Shown: in pieces, positions 1 through 9,005 of the stretch
Position numbering within the stretch: the first letter of the stretch is position 1
How the letters are laid out: every line of letters starts with the position of its first letter
NCBI GenBank assembly: GCA_905221605.1
Contig: CAJNDS010002578.1
Location: 62,001-126,000, forward strand
Length of the DNA stretch: 64,000 nucleotides
Direction of reading: 5' to 3'
From: Symbiodinium natans
Lineage: Eukaryota; Sar; Dinophyceae; Suessiales; Symbiodiniaceae
Notes under the pieces: generated by a model
The model's input: only the letters and a program-made list of their open reading frames with translations
Told to the model about the DNA's origin: nothing
Database searches by the model: none
Position numbers and translations under genes: made by a program

Positions 1-480
1 CACAAGACGCGTTTACTAGAGGCCTGAAGGTAAGGCTCATTTTCGATGTCGAGTCGATGGCCTGAAATGTGAACCCGTTTTGGAGCTCTGGAAACGCAGG
101 CTCATCTGGGGTCTGAAATCTGGACAAGAGCGAACGTGGCCTCCGCCTTTGCTGGATTGGGATGCAGCTCAAAGATCGCCTGCGATAAGTCCTCACTGCT
201 CACAGCCTCAAGAAAGTCGTCAAGCTTCTGGATAAGCTGCGGGGCTGGCGCGGCAAGGGAATGATCCCTTTGGAGATTTTTGAAAAACAACTGATTTTTG
301 TGGATAGCTGGCATTGTTTCTTAAATCCGTTGGGTGGTGTTGACCCTGTACCCCGTAGTCAGCTCCGTGGAGGCAGACGAGAGGAAGGGCTTGGGGCCAT
401 CCGGGCTTTGGAAAGAGTCGACAAGCGTCCCAAGGTGGGACTCGTTCCTGTGAGGCGCGTGGAACTTCCTTGCTTGGCTT

Positions 481-615
481 CAGGCATTTTTGGAGCACGC
501 TCGTGTTTGGCTGGTTTGCAGAGAGCCTTTGGCCCAGCAACACTCCAACTTTCTCATAGTGGCTGATGCCAGTCCATGGGGCATGGGTGCCATTTTGATC
601 CGCAGATTCCGTTAA
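481..615 (+). pseudogene. Remnant of a retroelement RNase H (DIRS/Ty3-like)
   Basis: A short open stretch ends with the peptide FLIVADASPWGMGAIL before a stop at 613-615. The ADASPWGMGAIL core resembles the first catalytic strand (Asp) of the RNase H domain that follows RT in DIRS-like and Ty3-like elements. Nothing else of that enzyme is recognisable upstream or downstream, so this would be a fragment of under 50 residues. The identification rests on one motif, so confidence is low. The rest of 1-980 shows no other feature that I can support. Confidence 0.3.
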
Positions 616-979
616 AAACCCAAGATGCCAAACAAGACACCAAGGATACAACCAAGCCAAGCTCACACAAGTCCAAACCAAGCAAGCAAGCTCAGACACT
701 CGGACAACTCTTCTGTTTTGGCTTGCAGCACTCACACCAGTGCTCGTCACTTGAGCCAAAGTGGAAAACGTATCACAGCTCTCCAACTTGCCAGCTCGGC
801 TTAAAAGACCTCCAAAAACTACCCTCGAGTCACAAAACTCGACGAGAGTGGTTCCCTATGAGGCAAAACGTTCCCGCATCACTAATCATACTCAGGCTAC
901 TGGGAAAACTTCAAAAGCTGAGCAGACTCCAAGCTATGCACACAAAACTGCAAACTGCAAAACTCACCGTGTCGCACCC

Positions 980-1417
980 TCACAGGATGACGCACAGGTC
1001 TCGAACTTCTACACCCCCCCTCGACACGGTGGGTGTCGGCTGGTCCACGCGCAAGTATTGCAGACAAAACTCACAAGCAACTCGACGCTGCAGATTGCCT
1101 GGGTGGGTATTGCGCAAGGCGGGGCAATCGCTGCGAACATGAAAGGCGTATCCATGCCGCGTAGTGATAATTGCTCTCCGACTTTGTTCCACCGGAAGAA
1201 AGGAAAGAAGTTCACTCAAAGATAGAATATGGCTGTGACGCTGTCGGTATTGCTGCACAAAGATTCCAGCAAGGAAGCTGCCAAGCATCGCCAAGGAAAA
1301 CGTCACGAGGAAGGCGATCAAACTGACTTCCACCTGCTGCTGAGGAACCCATCGCATCCAGAGCTCTCGAACCCAAGTGCGCCTCACAGCGTTCTCAACC
1401 TCAACCATATCAGCCAT
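980..1417 (-). CDS. Small membrane/zinc-motif protein downstream of copia pol
   Basis: A 145-residue ORF starting with ATG at 1417. Residues about 30-51 (SLIAFLVTFSLAMLGSFLAG) form one strong membrane segment. The following soluble tail contains an H-x4-C pattern (YAFHVRSDC) and a CEFC about 20 residues later, which looks like a small zinc site of the kind seen in Ada-type or nuclease-tail zinc ribbons. It lies about 80 bases after the last recognisable pol codon on the same strand, a position comparable to the env-like genes of some plant copia elements. No homologue is named. It could be an accessory product of the retroelement or a captured host fragment. The function is unknown. Confidence 0.45.
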   Translation of the reverse strand: MADMVEVENAVRRTWVRELWMRWVPQQQVEVSLIAFLVTFSLAMLGSFLAGIFVQQYRQRHSHILSLSELLSFLPVEQSRRAIITTRHGYAFHVRSDCPALRNTHPGNLQRRVACEFCLQYLRVDQPTPTVSRGGVEVRDLCVIL

Positions 1418-1496
1418 AGCACGTCCTATGCTCTATACACCGTACCTAAGGCAAAGTAAAAGAGGAAACAAAAAACTTTGAGCAACTCTCGCGGTG

Positions 1497-1700
1497 TCAT
1501 GCGTTTAACGCGTGCAAGAAAACGTTCGTCAACTTCTCCGGGTAGTGTTGGGTATGCTTGAGGTCGAAGTTGGCGGAATGTGGATGACCATCACCCGGAC
1601 ATCGAAAGACCGACAAGCTGCGAGCAACCGACTCCATCGTCGTGATGACACGCCAACGTTTGTAGATCAACTCGCCATCTCGACCACATCGTGCAACATG
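1497..1700 (-). pseudogene. Frameshifted end of copia post-RNase H domain
   Basis: After the RT/RNase H frame stops at 1667, a second minus-strand frame continues the same domain from about 1700 to a stop at 1497. It reads LHVARCGRDG, then YKRW, then CPGDGHPHSAN, then HYPEKL. The same order (RC, KRW, H-x-H, YPE-x-L) is found in the tail of the plus-strand element at 19230-19440, so this is a real continuation cut off by an indel near 1700 rather than a chance ORF. Confidence 0.6.
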
Positions 1701-4003
1701 TAAGGTCGCGACTGCAGAAAACGGATAGTCTGGTTCCATGACCAGTAAGCACAGGCGCGGGGCCACTCGATCGACCAAGCATGGACGTAGTCACACAGCG
1801 ACATAAAAGCCTTCCACAGCTTCCTGTGTAGCGACCAGTGCCGTGCCAAGCGACCGCGTCTGTAAGCTGGATCTCGTGCATGCAGATGCTGGTACAAACA
1901 ACCACCGGTGCACGGAGTACTAGCCCACAGGTAAACGAAACCCCCCCTGCGGATGTGGAGAGTGCAGATCTGTTGAAGCTGCGCTGTAGTGGCCGGGTCT
2001 CCGCCGTCATCTGCCTCACTGACAGTCAACACACCAACCCAAGAACACGCTCGCGACGCAACCAACATGCTCGACATGGGAGGCGCACAAAACTCAACGA
2101 CCAACCACTTGGCAAACTCCATCAAACGATACCGATCTGCAAGAGATACATGATCTTTGCCAGCCACAGCAGCACCAAGCAAGCCAACGAAACACGCCAA
2201 CTCACCAACGCAAGCTGCAACAGTGACTTCAGACAAACCAAGGCTCAACATGTGCTTCAAAATAGTCCGGGCATCTAACGATTTTGTGAAGAGGTCTGCG
2301 ACGTTGGAGGCTCCTCGCACTCCGAAGATGAAGAGAAGTCGCTGTCGGAGCTGATCTTGTATAAAGCATGCTCTCAGATCTATATGTCTGACACGCCTCA
2401 AGCCGTCAGCCCGACTGATGGCGATGGCGGCCTCGGAGTCGCAAAAGAGGTGCGGCCGCACGCACAACTCTTCCCATCCAAACACGTGGGAAATTGCCCT
2501 TCGGATGGAAAGTGATTCCTTTGCTCCCTCAACCAATCCGTACAACTCCGACTCTGCTGAGCTGAGAGCGACAGCTTGTTGAAGCCGTGACCACGCTTTC
2601 AAGCAGAAACCACCAAGCATGATGCAACCACCGCTCACACTCTTGCGATCAACGCTCCTCTCACTGCCCCATGACGCATCCACGTAGCAATCCAACCGAA
2701 GGTTCCGCTCATCAACTGGATGGACGATTTGTCGAAAATCCTGAACATGCCGGAGGTACCGTAATACCATCCGCATCGCGCGTTCATGCTTCTCACGTGG
2801 ACTAGCCTGGCCTCGAGCTAGCATGGAAACATAATATGCTAAATCCACACGCGTCATGGCCAACCATGAAAGGCGTCCCAACGTAGAGCGATATCGAGCA
2901 GCTGCTTCTGAGCTCAACTCCCGCTCCAAGACTTCTTCTTCTCTGTCGTAAAGTTCTCGAAGATTCGGCGGCGTTGGGCAAGACTTCGGACTCTTCCCAA
3001 GTCCAAAACCCTCATAGATCTCCTGGTAGTACTCGCCTGCCATGCCAATCACCAAAGAGTCCTCGCCCTTCTTCCTGGTGATTTGACGACCAAGGAACGT
3101 GATTTGCTGATCACGATCCAAATCAGCGGTCACCTTGATCTTCACCGCGCTTTTAAGCTTTTCCACCACGTAGTATATGGCCTCGTCGCTGTCGCCGCTG
3201 ATGAGGAGATCGTCTACGTAGCATAACACTGCCACCCTCTGTCCACCGAGAACCACACCTGAGAAGAGGCATGGCTCCGTTTCACATGGGGTAAGGTCGC
3301 AGAGGCGTTTGAGGAGCTTTGCGAGATGACGAGCCCAGGTCTGGGCCGCGGCTCTCAAACCGTAAAGAGCCTTGCGAAGTCGCATGAACCCAGGCCTTCC
3401 ATTGAGACCGGTAACTCCAGCAGGGAGACGCACCACTACCGTGCCGTCTTCTTCTTCTAACTCTGCGAACAAGAACGCCGTACTGACGTCGAGGCCTACG
3501 ACGTTCTGCCTCTTCGAGCCGGCATAAAAGAGGAAGGTCCTCAATGCCTCGGCGGAGCTGGTCGCCGCGGAAATGCCAAGCTGAGCAGCAGTTGCTCCCT
3601 GGGCAAAATCACGTGCAACGACTCGACAACGGACCAGGGGCCTTTCTTGGCCGTCAATCCGCTCCAGCTTCGCATTGGACACCCATCTTGTGGATATCAC
3701 TTTCTGCTTCGGGTCCACCTGCCAGATCACATCACCGACTGCAAGGGACTCAAGCGCACTCAACTCACGCAACATGCCTTCGTAGGTCAGACCAAGGTCC
3801 AATGCATGTCCGGTGACATCATCCTTGGAAGACGAGGGCATTTCAACCACAAGAGTCTCACCACCAAGCTTCACTGTCTGCCCTCCGGTATTGGGATTGG
3901 CAACGGCGGCGAAACCCAACGACTCACGGAACAAGACGTTGTTGACCATGGCATCGGACTCTGGTTCTGGCACCCGATCCAGGCTTTCTGGCTCAACTTC
4001 CAT
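1667..4003 (-). CDS. pol: Copia reverse transcriptase-RNase H with extra C-terminal domain
   Basis: A 778-residue frame. Residues about 80-330 are a copia-type RT: Asp172 in LDVSTAFLFAEL (motif A) and CYVDD at 261-265 (motif C). RNase H spans about 437-580, with Asp442 (YVDASW), Glu484 (SSAESEL) and Asp522 (CDSEAA), so the catalytic set is present. A hydrophobic stretch at about 593-615 follows. Then comes a second domain, residues about 630-778, with VVEFC (635-639), SEADD (662-666), STPCTGG (695-701) and EWP (746-748). The same motifs recur in the plus-strand element, so the domain belongs to the family. The frame is broken at its end (see 1497-1700) and overlaps the integrase frame by 133 bases at its start, which needs a -1 shift. 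Confidence 0.9.
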   Translation of the reverse strand: MEVEPESLDRVPEPESDAMVNNVLFRESLGFAAVANPNTGGQTVKLGGETLVVEMPSSSKDDVTGHALDLGLTYEGMLRELSALESLAVGDVIWQVDPKQKVISTRWVSNAKLERIDGQERPLVRCRVVARDFAQGATAAQLGISAATSSAEALRTFLFYAGSKRQNVVGLDVSTAFLFAELEEEDGTVVVRLPAGVTGLNGRPGFMRLRKALYGLRAAAQTWARHLAKLLKRLCDLTPCETEPCLFSGVVLGGQRVAVLCYVDDLLISGDSDEAIYYVVEKLKSAVKIKVTADLDRDQQITFLGRQITRKKGEDSLVIGMAGEYYQEIYEGFGLGKSPKSCPTPPNLRELYDREEEVLERELSSEAAARYRSTLGRLSWLAMTRVDLAYYVSMLARGQASPREKHERAMRMVLRYLRHVQDFRQIVHPVDERNLRLDCYVDASWGSERSVDRKSVSGGCIMLGGFCLKAWSRLQQAVALSSAESELYGLVEGAKESLSIRRAISHVFGWEELCVRPHLFCDSEAAIAISRADGLRRVRHIDLRACFIQDQLRQRLLFIFGVRGASNVADLFTKSLDARTILKHMLSLGLSEVTVAACVGELACFVGLLGAAVAGKDHVSLADRYRLMEFAKWLVVEFCAPPMSSMLVASRACSWVGVLTVSEADDGGDPATTAQLQQICTLHIRRGGFVYLWASTPCTGGCLYQHLHARDPAYRRGRLARHWSLHRKLWKAFMSLCDYVHAWSIEWPRACAYWSWNQTIRFLQSRPYMLHDVVEMAS

Positions 4004-5667
4004 GAAGTCAACCTCTTCTGAAGCTGCAGGTTCAACTCCAACAGAGTTTCCGGACGAAGTTCACCCTCAAGCACCCCTTCAGGCAAGAAGGACTCACCGG
4101 GATCTCGCTCTCCCTCATCTTCAGTCGGTTCATAATCCTGCACATCATCAGGCAACTCCAATCCGACGTCAAGCTCACCAAAAGCACGCGAACCAAGATC
4201 AAGCTCAACTCCTTCGATCTCTAACTCATGCTGGGCATCATCAAGCACAAACTGATTCGGATCAAAAGAGCTCTTCACGTACGCAGCGTACCTCTCACGA
4301 CATTTCTGAGTGCGCCACGCCTTGTCCGCCGGAACACCCCTCAATCGACACGCTCGACACCTCGGGGTCCTGCCATTTTCCTCGACCCACGATGCTGGCG
4401 GTCCGCGAGTCTCGGTATTTGGGATTGGAAGATCACGCATGTTCCCTCGGTCAACCGCTGGCAAGCCACGCACAACGTCACCAGCACGCTCGGGCAACAT
4501 ACGACAAAGACCACGCAAGGCTGACAACTCAAAGGTCATGGGCACCAACATCCTGATTCGGGCTGACCGAGCAACCTTCAACGAACCATCCTTCAGTCGG
4601 AACTGCACCAGATGACTGCCACCCGCGACTTCAGGGCCTAAGTATGCAGCCTGACCATATCTGCCCGTGATGGACTGCCTCAGACTCGGCGGAGGTGTTG
4701 CAAGGACCGACGCGCCCCAGACATACACTGCCCGAGGCTGCCTCAGAGTCTTCAAACAGCGCTGCTCTGGCGACATTGCCGATCCCGGCTGAATGTTGTA
4801 GCGGTTGTGCACCTGAGCGCAATGCGAAAGAAGATAACCAACTCCTTTGCCATATGGCTCCAGGCCAACTTGCTCTAGTCCGGCGCACAAAGTGTTCGCG
4901 TTTTCTTTTAATGTTCGGATGGCCCTCTCTGCGACCGGAGCGTGCCGACCAACCGGAACATCAGACACCTCAACCGCACCAACGGTCATGGTATCAGCGA
5001 AACCCTGAGCAAGGTTCTTCACCACCCTCTCAAGATCCGACTTCACGCAAACCGACAAGTCACGCGCTTCAACTCCAACCAAACCAACACTGCGTCCCCA
5101 CGCCGACATTTCTCCAAGCATCACCTCACGCGCTGCTGCTCCACGCGGTCCTGAAACTTCACGGTACATCACTGTCCCGATGGCAAAGCAACCAACAAGC
5201 ACCAACACCAGGAACCAAATCCCCTTGTAGAAGAACTTGTCGATCTGAACTTCCTTTTGGGCTCCCTCTCCGGAATCCCTCTCGATTTTCCTAGCTGGTT
5301 CAAGGCCTCTTCCACGCACACAATGCTCACAACTGACATTGAAAGGAACATGACTTCGCAACACATGCTCACGGTGAACCTTTCCCCATAACTCCTGGTG
5401 AAGCAATTCCTGATCACCATGTAGCAACCACGCCTGATCGCCGTCTGGGGCCGGTGCTTTCTCCTGATCAAGCTCACCAACACACACATGCTCAACCATG
5501 CCACTCATGCCAACCATGCCAACCATGCCAACCATGCCACTCATGCCAACATCACAAGCGCAAGCACAACCATCAAGCACATCAAGATTTTTGCTGCGCG
5601 CCATTGACTGGGAAGATCCTTGCTGGCTGACTGCGCTCAGCGCTTCTGGTCCGTCACCACACTCCAT
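3871..5667 (-). CDS. Copia integrase region
   Basis: A 598-residue frame. Residues 101-116 give the zinc site H-x4-H-x6-C-x2-C of the GAG-pre-integrase domain. The catalytic core follows: Asp143 (QIDKFF), Asp211 (KSDLERV) and Glu247 (APVAERAIRTLKE), with exactly 35 residues between the last two, as in D,D35E integrases. The hydrophobic run after Asp143 (WFLVLVLVGCF) is a core beta strand, not a membrane segment. Residues 41-57 are a Gly-Met-Val repeat coded by a 9-base tandem repeat. The tail from about 400 on is an acidic linker towards RT. It overlaps the gag/protease frame by only 31 bases. No slippery heptamer is visible in that overlap, so mutation is more likely than programmed shifting. 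Confidence 0.85.
   Translation of the reverse strand: MECGDGPEALSAVSQQGSSQSMARSKNLDVLDGCACACDVGMSGMVGMVGMVGMSGMVEHVCVGELDQEKAPAPDGDQAWLLHGDQELLHQELWGKVHREHVLRSHVPFNVSCEHCVRGRGLEPARKIERDSGEGAQKEVQIDKFFYKGIWFLVLVLVGCFAIGTVMYREVSGPRGAAAREVMLGEMSAWGRSVGLVGVEARDLSVCVKSDLERVVKNLAQGFADTMTVGAVEVSDVPVGRHAPVAERAIRTLKENANTLCAGLEQVGLEPYGKGVGYLLSHCAQVHNRYNIQPGSAMSPEQRCLKTLRQPRAVYVWGASVLATPPPSLRQSITGRYGQAAYLGPEVAGGSHLVQFRLKDGSLKVARSARIRMLVPMTFELSALRGLCRMLPERAGDVVRGLPAVDRGNMRDLPIPNTETRGPPASWVEENGRTPRCRACRLRGVPADKAWRTQKCRERYAAYVKSSFDPNQFVLDDAQHELEIEGVELDLGSRAFGELDVGLELPDDVQDYEPTEDEGERDPGESFLPEGVLEGELRPETLLELNLQLQKRLTSWKLSQKAWIGCQNQSPMPWSTTSCSVSRWVSPPLPIPIPEGRQ
5493..5546. repeat. 9-bp tandem repeat inside copia integrase ORF
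   Basis: Five to six copies of a CCATGCCAA-like 9-mer, coding a Met-Val-Gly run on the minus strand at the N-terminus of the integrase frame. A very similar 9-bp array, ACCATGGAA, occurs at about 37160-37219 outside any gene. Confidence 0.8.
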
Positions 5668-7049
5668 CCACTCGAAGTAGGCGTTCCGGGATTGGTCGGT
5701 GGGGGCGGCAATGGCGATGTCTTTGGCGGCGTAGCTGGTGCCCGTGATGCGCTGGCCCTTGGCGATGTCGGGTTTCTCGGAGGCGTGGGCAAGCGTCGAC
5801 GTGGCGGAACCCGCGGAGGGGTAGGCAACCTTTCCGGATACCCCGGAGAGTCGGCTTCCTTCCTCGGTGGGCTCGGGGGCTTTGCTTTCTCCTTGATGAT
5901 CTCGTCACAGTGTAGGGGGCCTTGCGGTCCAGGCACTGCAAAAAATGCTCCTTGAGGTGCTCCTCCAGCGTCCTTCTCTCTGGGCCCTTCTTCTCCCTGC
6001 GAAAGCGATTCAAATCGGACTTTGCAGCTGACGTCATGCGACTCTCCTTGAGCTTCTGCTTCTTCACTGCCCTGGAGCTCGCACTCCACAACGTCAACCA
6101 CGGCTGCTGGCGATCGGAACGAGGCACCAGCTTCACAGGGGTCCTCTTTGTCGACGAAGAGCTCGCTGCCTTTGGCATTCTCTTCACAAGAGGCTTCTGG
6201 GGCATCTTTTTCACCTTCGGCTTCTTCGGCATGGGCTTCTGCATGGGGATCTTCGAGGGTCCCGCGGTCTCGATCTCGCCCGGCTTCAACACCACCTGGG
6301 ACTCGGCATCCGCGGGCACCAGAAGGATCGCCCCCTCTGTCTCCGTGGACGTAGCTGTGGCCAACCGGGTGCTCTCCTCGAAGTCCTCTTCTCCCACCGA
6401 GATTGAGGCCGCTTGAGTCGCAACAACTCTCCGGACTAGCTTCCCTTTGTCTTTCCCTTCCATGCGCCATTCCACTTCGCTCTCGCTGGAGGAGGCCATC
6501 TTCTCGGGCGGTGGAAAGTCTCGCACTCGAGGGGGTTGCAATCTGCTGCGCTGCACTCTGCTCTTGAGAAACCAAACAGGCCCGTGCCACTGCATGACTC
6601 TGCAACCAGCAACAGTTGTTGGACCACACAGCCTTAAATTTAAAACCACCAGCTTGCACGTGGAGATGGGGGGCAAAGGAAACTGTCCAATTCCTATTCA
6701 GGAGTCGTCCCAGGCTCAGGAGGTTAAATCGCACAGGTGCAACCAGGGCTTCAAACTCAACGACGATAGGACTGGATCTCTCAACGACAAAACAAACACG
6801 AACCACAGCACTCTTCTGAACCCCTATGGAAGCACCCGTGGCGGTCACACAGTCTCTACCAACGTGCTCACTCAGGCTCAGCACTTGCACATGCTGCAGT
6901 GTCTCCTCGCTGATCAGGTGCGTCGACGCTCCGGAGTCCAGCAACCACCAGTCCATGGCTTCGGAACTGCTACCATGCGTCACATGCGGTGCTGCCATGC
7001 TCATGTCATGAAAATAAAATCCACTCAATCCATGCTCACCAAGCGTCAA

Positions 7050-7250
7050 CGGGGCCTTCTCAAGCTCAACGGGGGTCTCTAGGCTCTCAAGCTGCGACGT
7101 TCCAAGCTCGACTGGGGCCTTCTCAAGCTCAACGGGGGTCTCTAGGCTCTCAAGCTGCTGCGAGGTTCCAAGCTCAACTGGGGCCTTCTCAAGCTCAACG
7201 GAGGTCTCTAGGCTCTCAAGCTGCGAGGTTCCAAGCTCAACTGGGGGCTC
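7050..7250. repeat. 63-66 bp coding repeat in copia gag-protease
   Basis: Three units of 63-66 bases, a multiple of three, spaced at 7061, 7124 and 7190. On the minus strand they code the repeated peptide LESLETPVELEKAPVELG. They lie between the CCHC knuckle and the protease, so the linker length is variable while the frame is kept. Confidence 0.8.
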
Positions 7251-7634
7251 CGAACTCTCCAACAACCACGACCTTCCAAAGGCTTCCCAATCACCATCGC
7301 TCAAGCTCGACTCGTTGTCGGAATCCCCCTGAGCGATATCAAAGAATTCGCAACCAAGCGCCACTGCAAACAGATGCGGACCCTCCAAAGTCAAGGCCGC
7401 CAATTGCGGTTCTAGAAGCGTCGCTGCTGCCGCCACACCTTTGGCTGCTTTCTTAGGGCATCTGTTTGAATAGTGCCCCAATTCATTGCAGTTGTAGCAC
7501 TTCACGTTGGCACGCTTCTCCTTGTCGCGCTTTGGATCACCACCAGAGCTACCACCGCCCCCTTTTCCAGGGTCTTGAGCAACGTTTCCCTTTCCACCCT
7601 TCTCTCCTTTCTTGTCATGCTTGTCCTTTCCAGA

Positions 7635-7725
7635 GCGACTTTTGTCCTTTCCTTTGTCCTTCCCTTTGTCCTTTCCTTTATCTTTCCCTTTGTCCTTCCC
7701 CTTGTCCTTCCCCTTTCCATCGCCC
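7635..7725. repeat. 12-bp repeat coding KGKD in gag
   Basis: A run of CCTTTGTCCTTT-like 12-mers on the plus strand, coding (KGKD)n on the minus strand just before the CCHC knuckle. Basic low-complexity runs next to nucleocapsid zinc knuckles are common and likely help RNA binding. Confidence 0.75.
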
Positions 7726-8636
7726 TTGAAGTTCAGCGGATTCGCTATGTCGTTGTTGTTCCTGCGGTCTCGACCTCGACCGGAATCGGCGAAGGTAAGG
7801 ATCTTGATGTTTGCGTCGTAGAACTTAATCGCAGTTTCAAGCTCACTCATGGAGTCAATCTTTGCATGCAACAAGATGTATCTCTTCACATCTGCATCAA
7901 GACCCTTCAACACAATCATGCTCTGATCCGCTTCACTCAACGCAAGATCCGGGAACGCAGCAACAAGTCGACCATACTTTGCAAGCTCAACCTGCACGCT
8001 GCGGAACACTTCCAAAGGACGATCTTTCGTAGAGGCAGGGGGTTGGTATCTCAACATCTCTTCTCGCAAAGTCGAGGCTTCTATCCTCGAGCAAACCGAC
8101 AGATCCTGACGCAAGCGCCTCAACGCCTCATAGCCTGCCGGAACACCAAGCTGTTCACGCTCAACTTGCTTCAAAATGTCAAGCCCACGGGAAAAGTTCG
8201 CAAAGGACTGCCGAAGGTAAAGGAACACTCTGGTACTCCTAATGCTTTCTCCTTTCGCCAAGTCTTTGTTCAGGATTGGCTTGTCTTTCACAAAACAAGC
8301 CTGCACTTCCGACGGTATCCTATCATCACAATTGTGGAAGAGGACCTTGCCAAGTTCCTGGGCATCCCTTTTAGAGAGTCTGGGTCATAAGCTCGCTGGA
8401 AGCTCTGGCGCTGGTCTTGGCTCTGCGCACGTGGCGCTAATTGGTTCCTTCGTGCTGATTCGAAGTGATTCAGTGGTTGCTTTGGCCATGGTTAAGAAGC
8501 TGGCGGCGGGATTGCCTGCGCTGTCCAGACCTGCAAAGCAGCAGACTGTATCAACTCCAGAAGTTTTTGTTAACCTGAAGATCAAGAACGTAAAGACCAG
8601 AAGCAGCTTGTGGGCCTGAGCACGGAAGGAGTACAC

Positions 8637-9005
8637 TGCGTGTATAATAAGCTGTGAAAAGGTGGATGGCCGCGGCTAGAGCTGTGGGGTTACCGTCTGC
8701 TTGAATTCCACAAGATAGAGTTAGACACATGTCACAAGTTTCAAGTTTTCGGTTACATGTTCACAATACTCCAGTCGGCGTGCCGCCGCCTTGCTGCTGT
8801 TGGGCGCTGGCGCTGCCGGCGTTTGGCTTGATCCTCTTTCCTTCAAGGCTGCAGGAAACGCTCTGCAAACAATAGGCGCCTCAGTGGCATCTTCCAAAGT
8901 GGACGTCCCTCCCTTCGAGTTGAGTCCAAGAACGGGAAAGATGACGAGGGCGACAAGGGCTTTAGGAGACAATCTTTGTGGCAAATGCTGGGTGGAACGG
9001 GGGCT
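8637..9005. other. Gap with no recognisable gene
   Basis: Between the start of the minus-strand copia gag and the foldback. Short reading frames exist on both strands but carry no motif I recognise. A 5' long terminal repeat of the copia element would be expected here; no matching sequence is seen below position 980. Confidence 0.4.

Larger units (their letters stand above)
980..8636 (-). mobile_element. Ty1/copia retrotransposon, near full length, decayed
   Basis: Read on the minus strand the order is gag with a CCHC knuckle, aspartic protease, integrase (HHCC then D,D35E), reverse transcriptase (YVDD), RNase H, an extra C-terminal domain, and a small membrane/zinc ORF. Protease-integrase-RT-RNase H is the diagnostic Ty1/copia order. 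Coding is split over three frames: gag/protease, integrase, and RT/RNase H, each junction needing a -1 step, and gag carries an in-frame TGA at 8385-8387. I could not find a pair of long terminal repeats flanking the coding region, so the ends are set by the coding content and the true element borders are unknown. It is probably immobile now. Confidence 0.85.
5637..8636 (-). pseudogene. gag-pro: Copia gag-protease with an in-frame TGA
   Basis: The frame is open from 8636 to 5637 except for a TGA at 8385-8387. An ATG at 8486 (MAKATTESLRI) is a plausible gag start; the frame after the TGA has no ATG until well inside gag. The capsid-like part (ending about 7800) contains SEADQS and LKGLDADVKRYILLHAK, similar to the plus-strand gag. 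A lysine-rich KGKDKGKD repeat follows, then a CCHC knuckle CYNCNELGHYSNRC near 7457-7500, then repeats of VELEKAP/LESLET, then the aspartic protease motif WWLLDSGASTHLIS near 6910-6955. The last about 300 residues are low-complexity acidic and proline-rich linker. The frameshift into integrase lies at 5637-5667. Confidence 0.8.

Noticed and set aside
220-786. A 188-codon minus-strand frame
   Set aside because: No motif, and the opposite strand has the more plausible RNase H-like remnant; composition looks random.
5190-5240. Membrane segment in the copia integrase (WFLVLVLVGCFAIG)
   Set aside because: It directly follows the first catalytic Asp, where the integrase core has hydrophobic beta strands.
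5637-5667. Programmed -1 frameshift between protease and integrase of the minus-strand copia
   Set aside because: No slippery heptamer in the 31-base overlap, and the next junction lacks one in the right frame as well; mutation is simpler.
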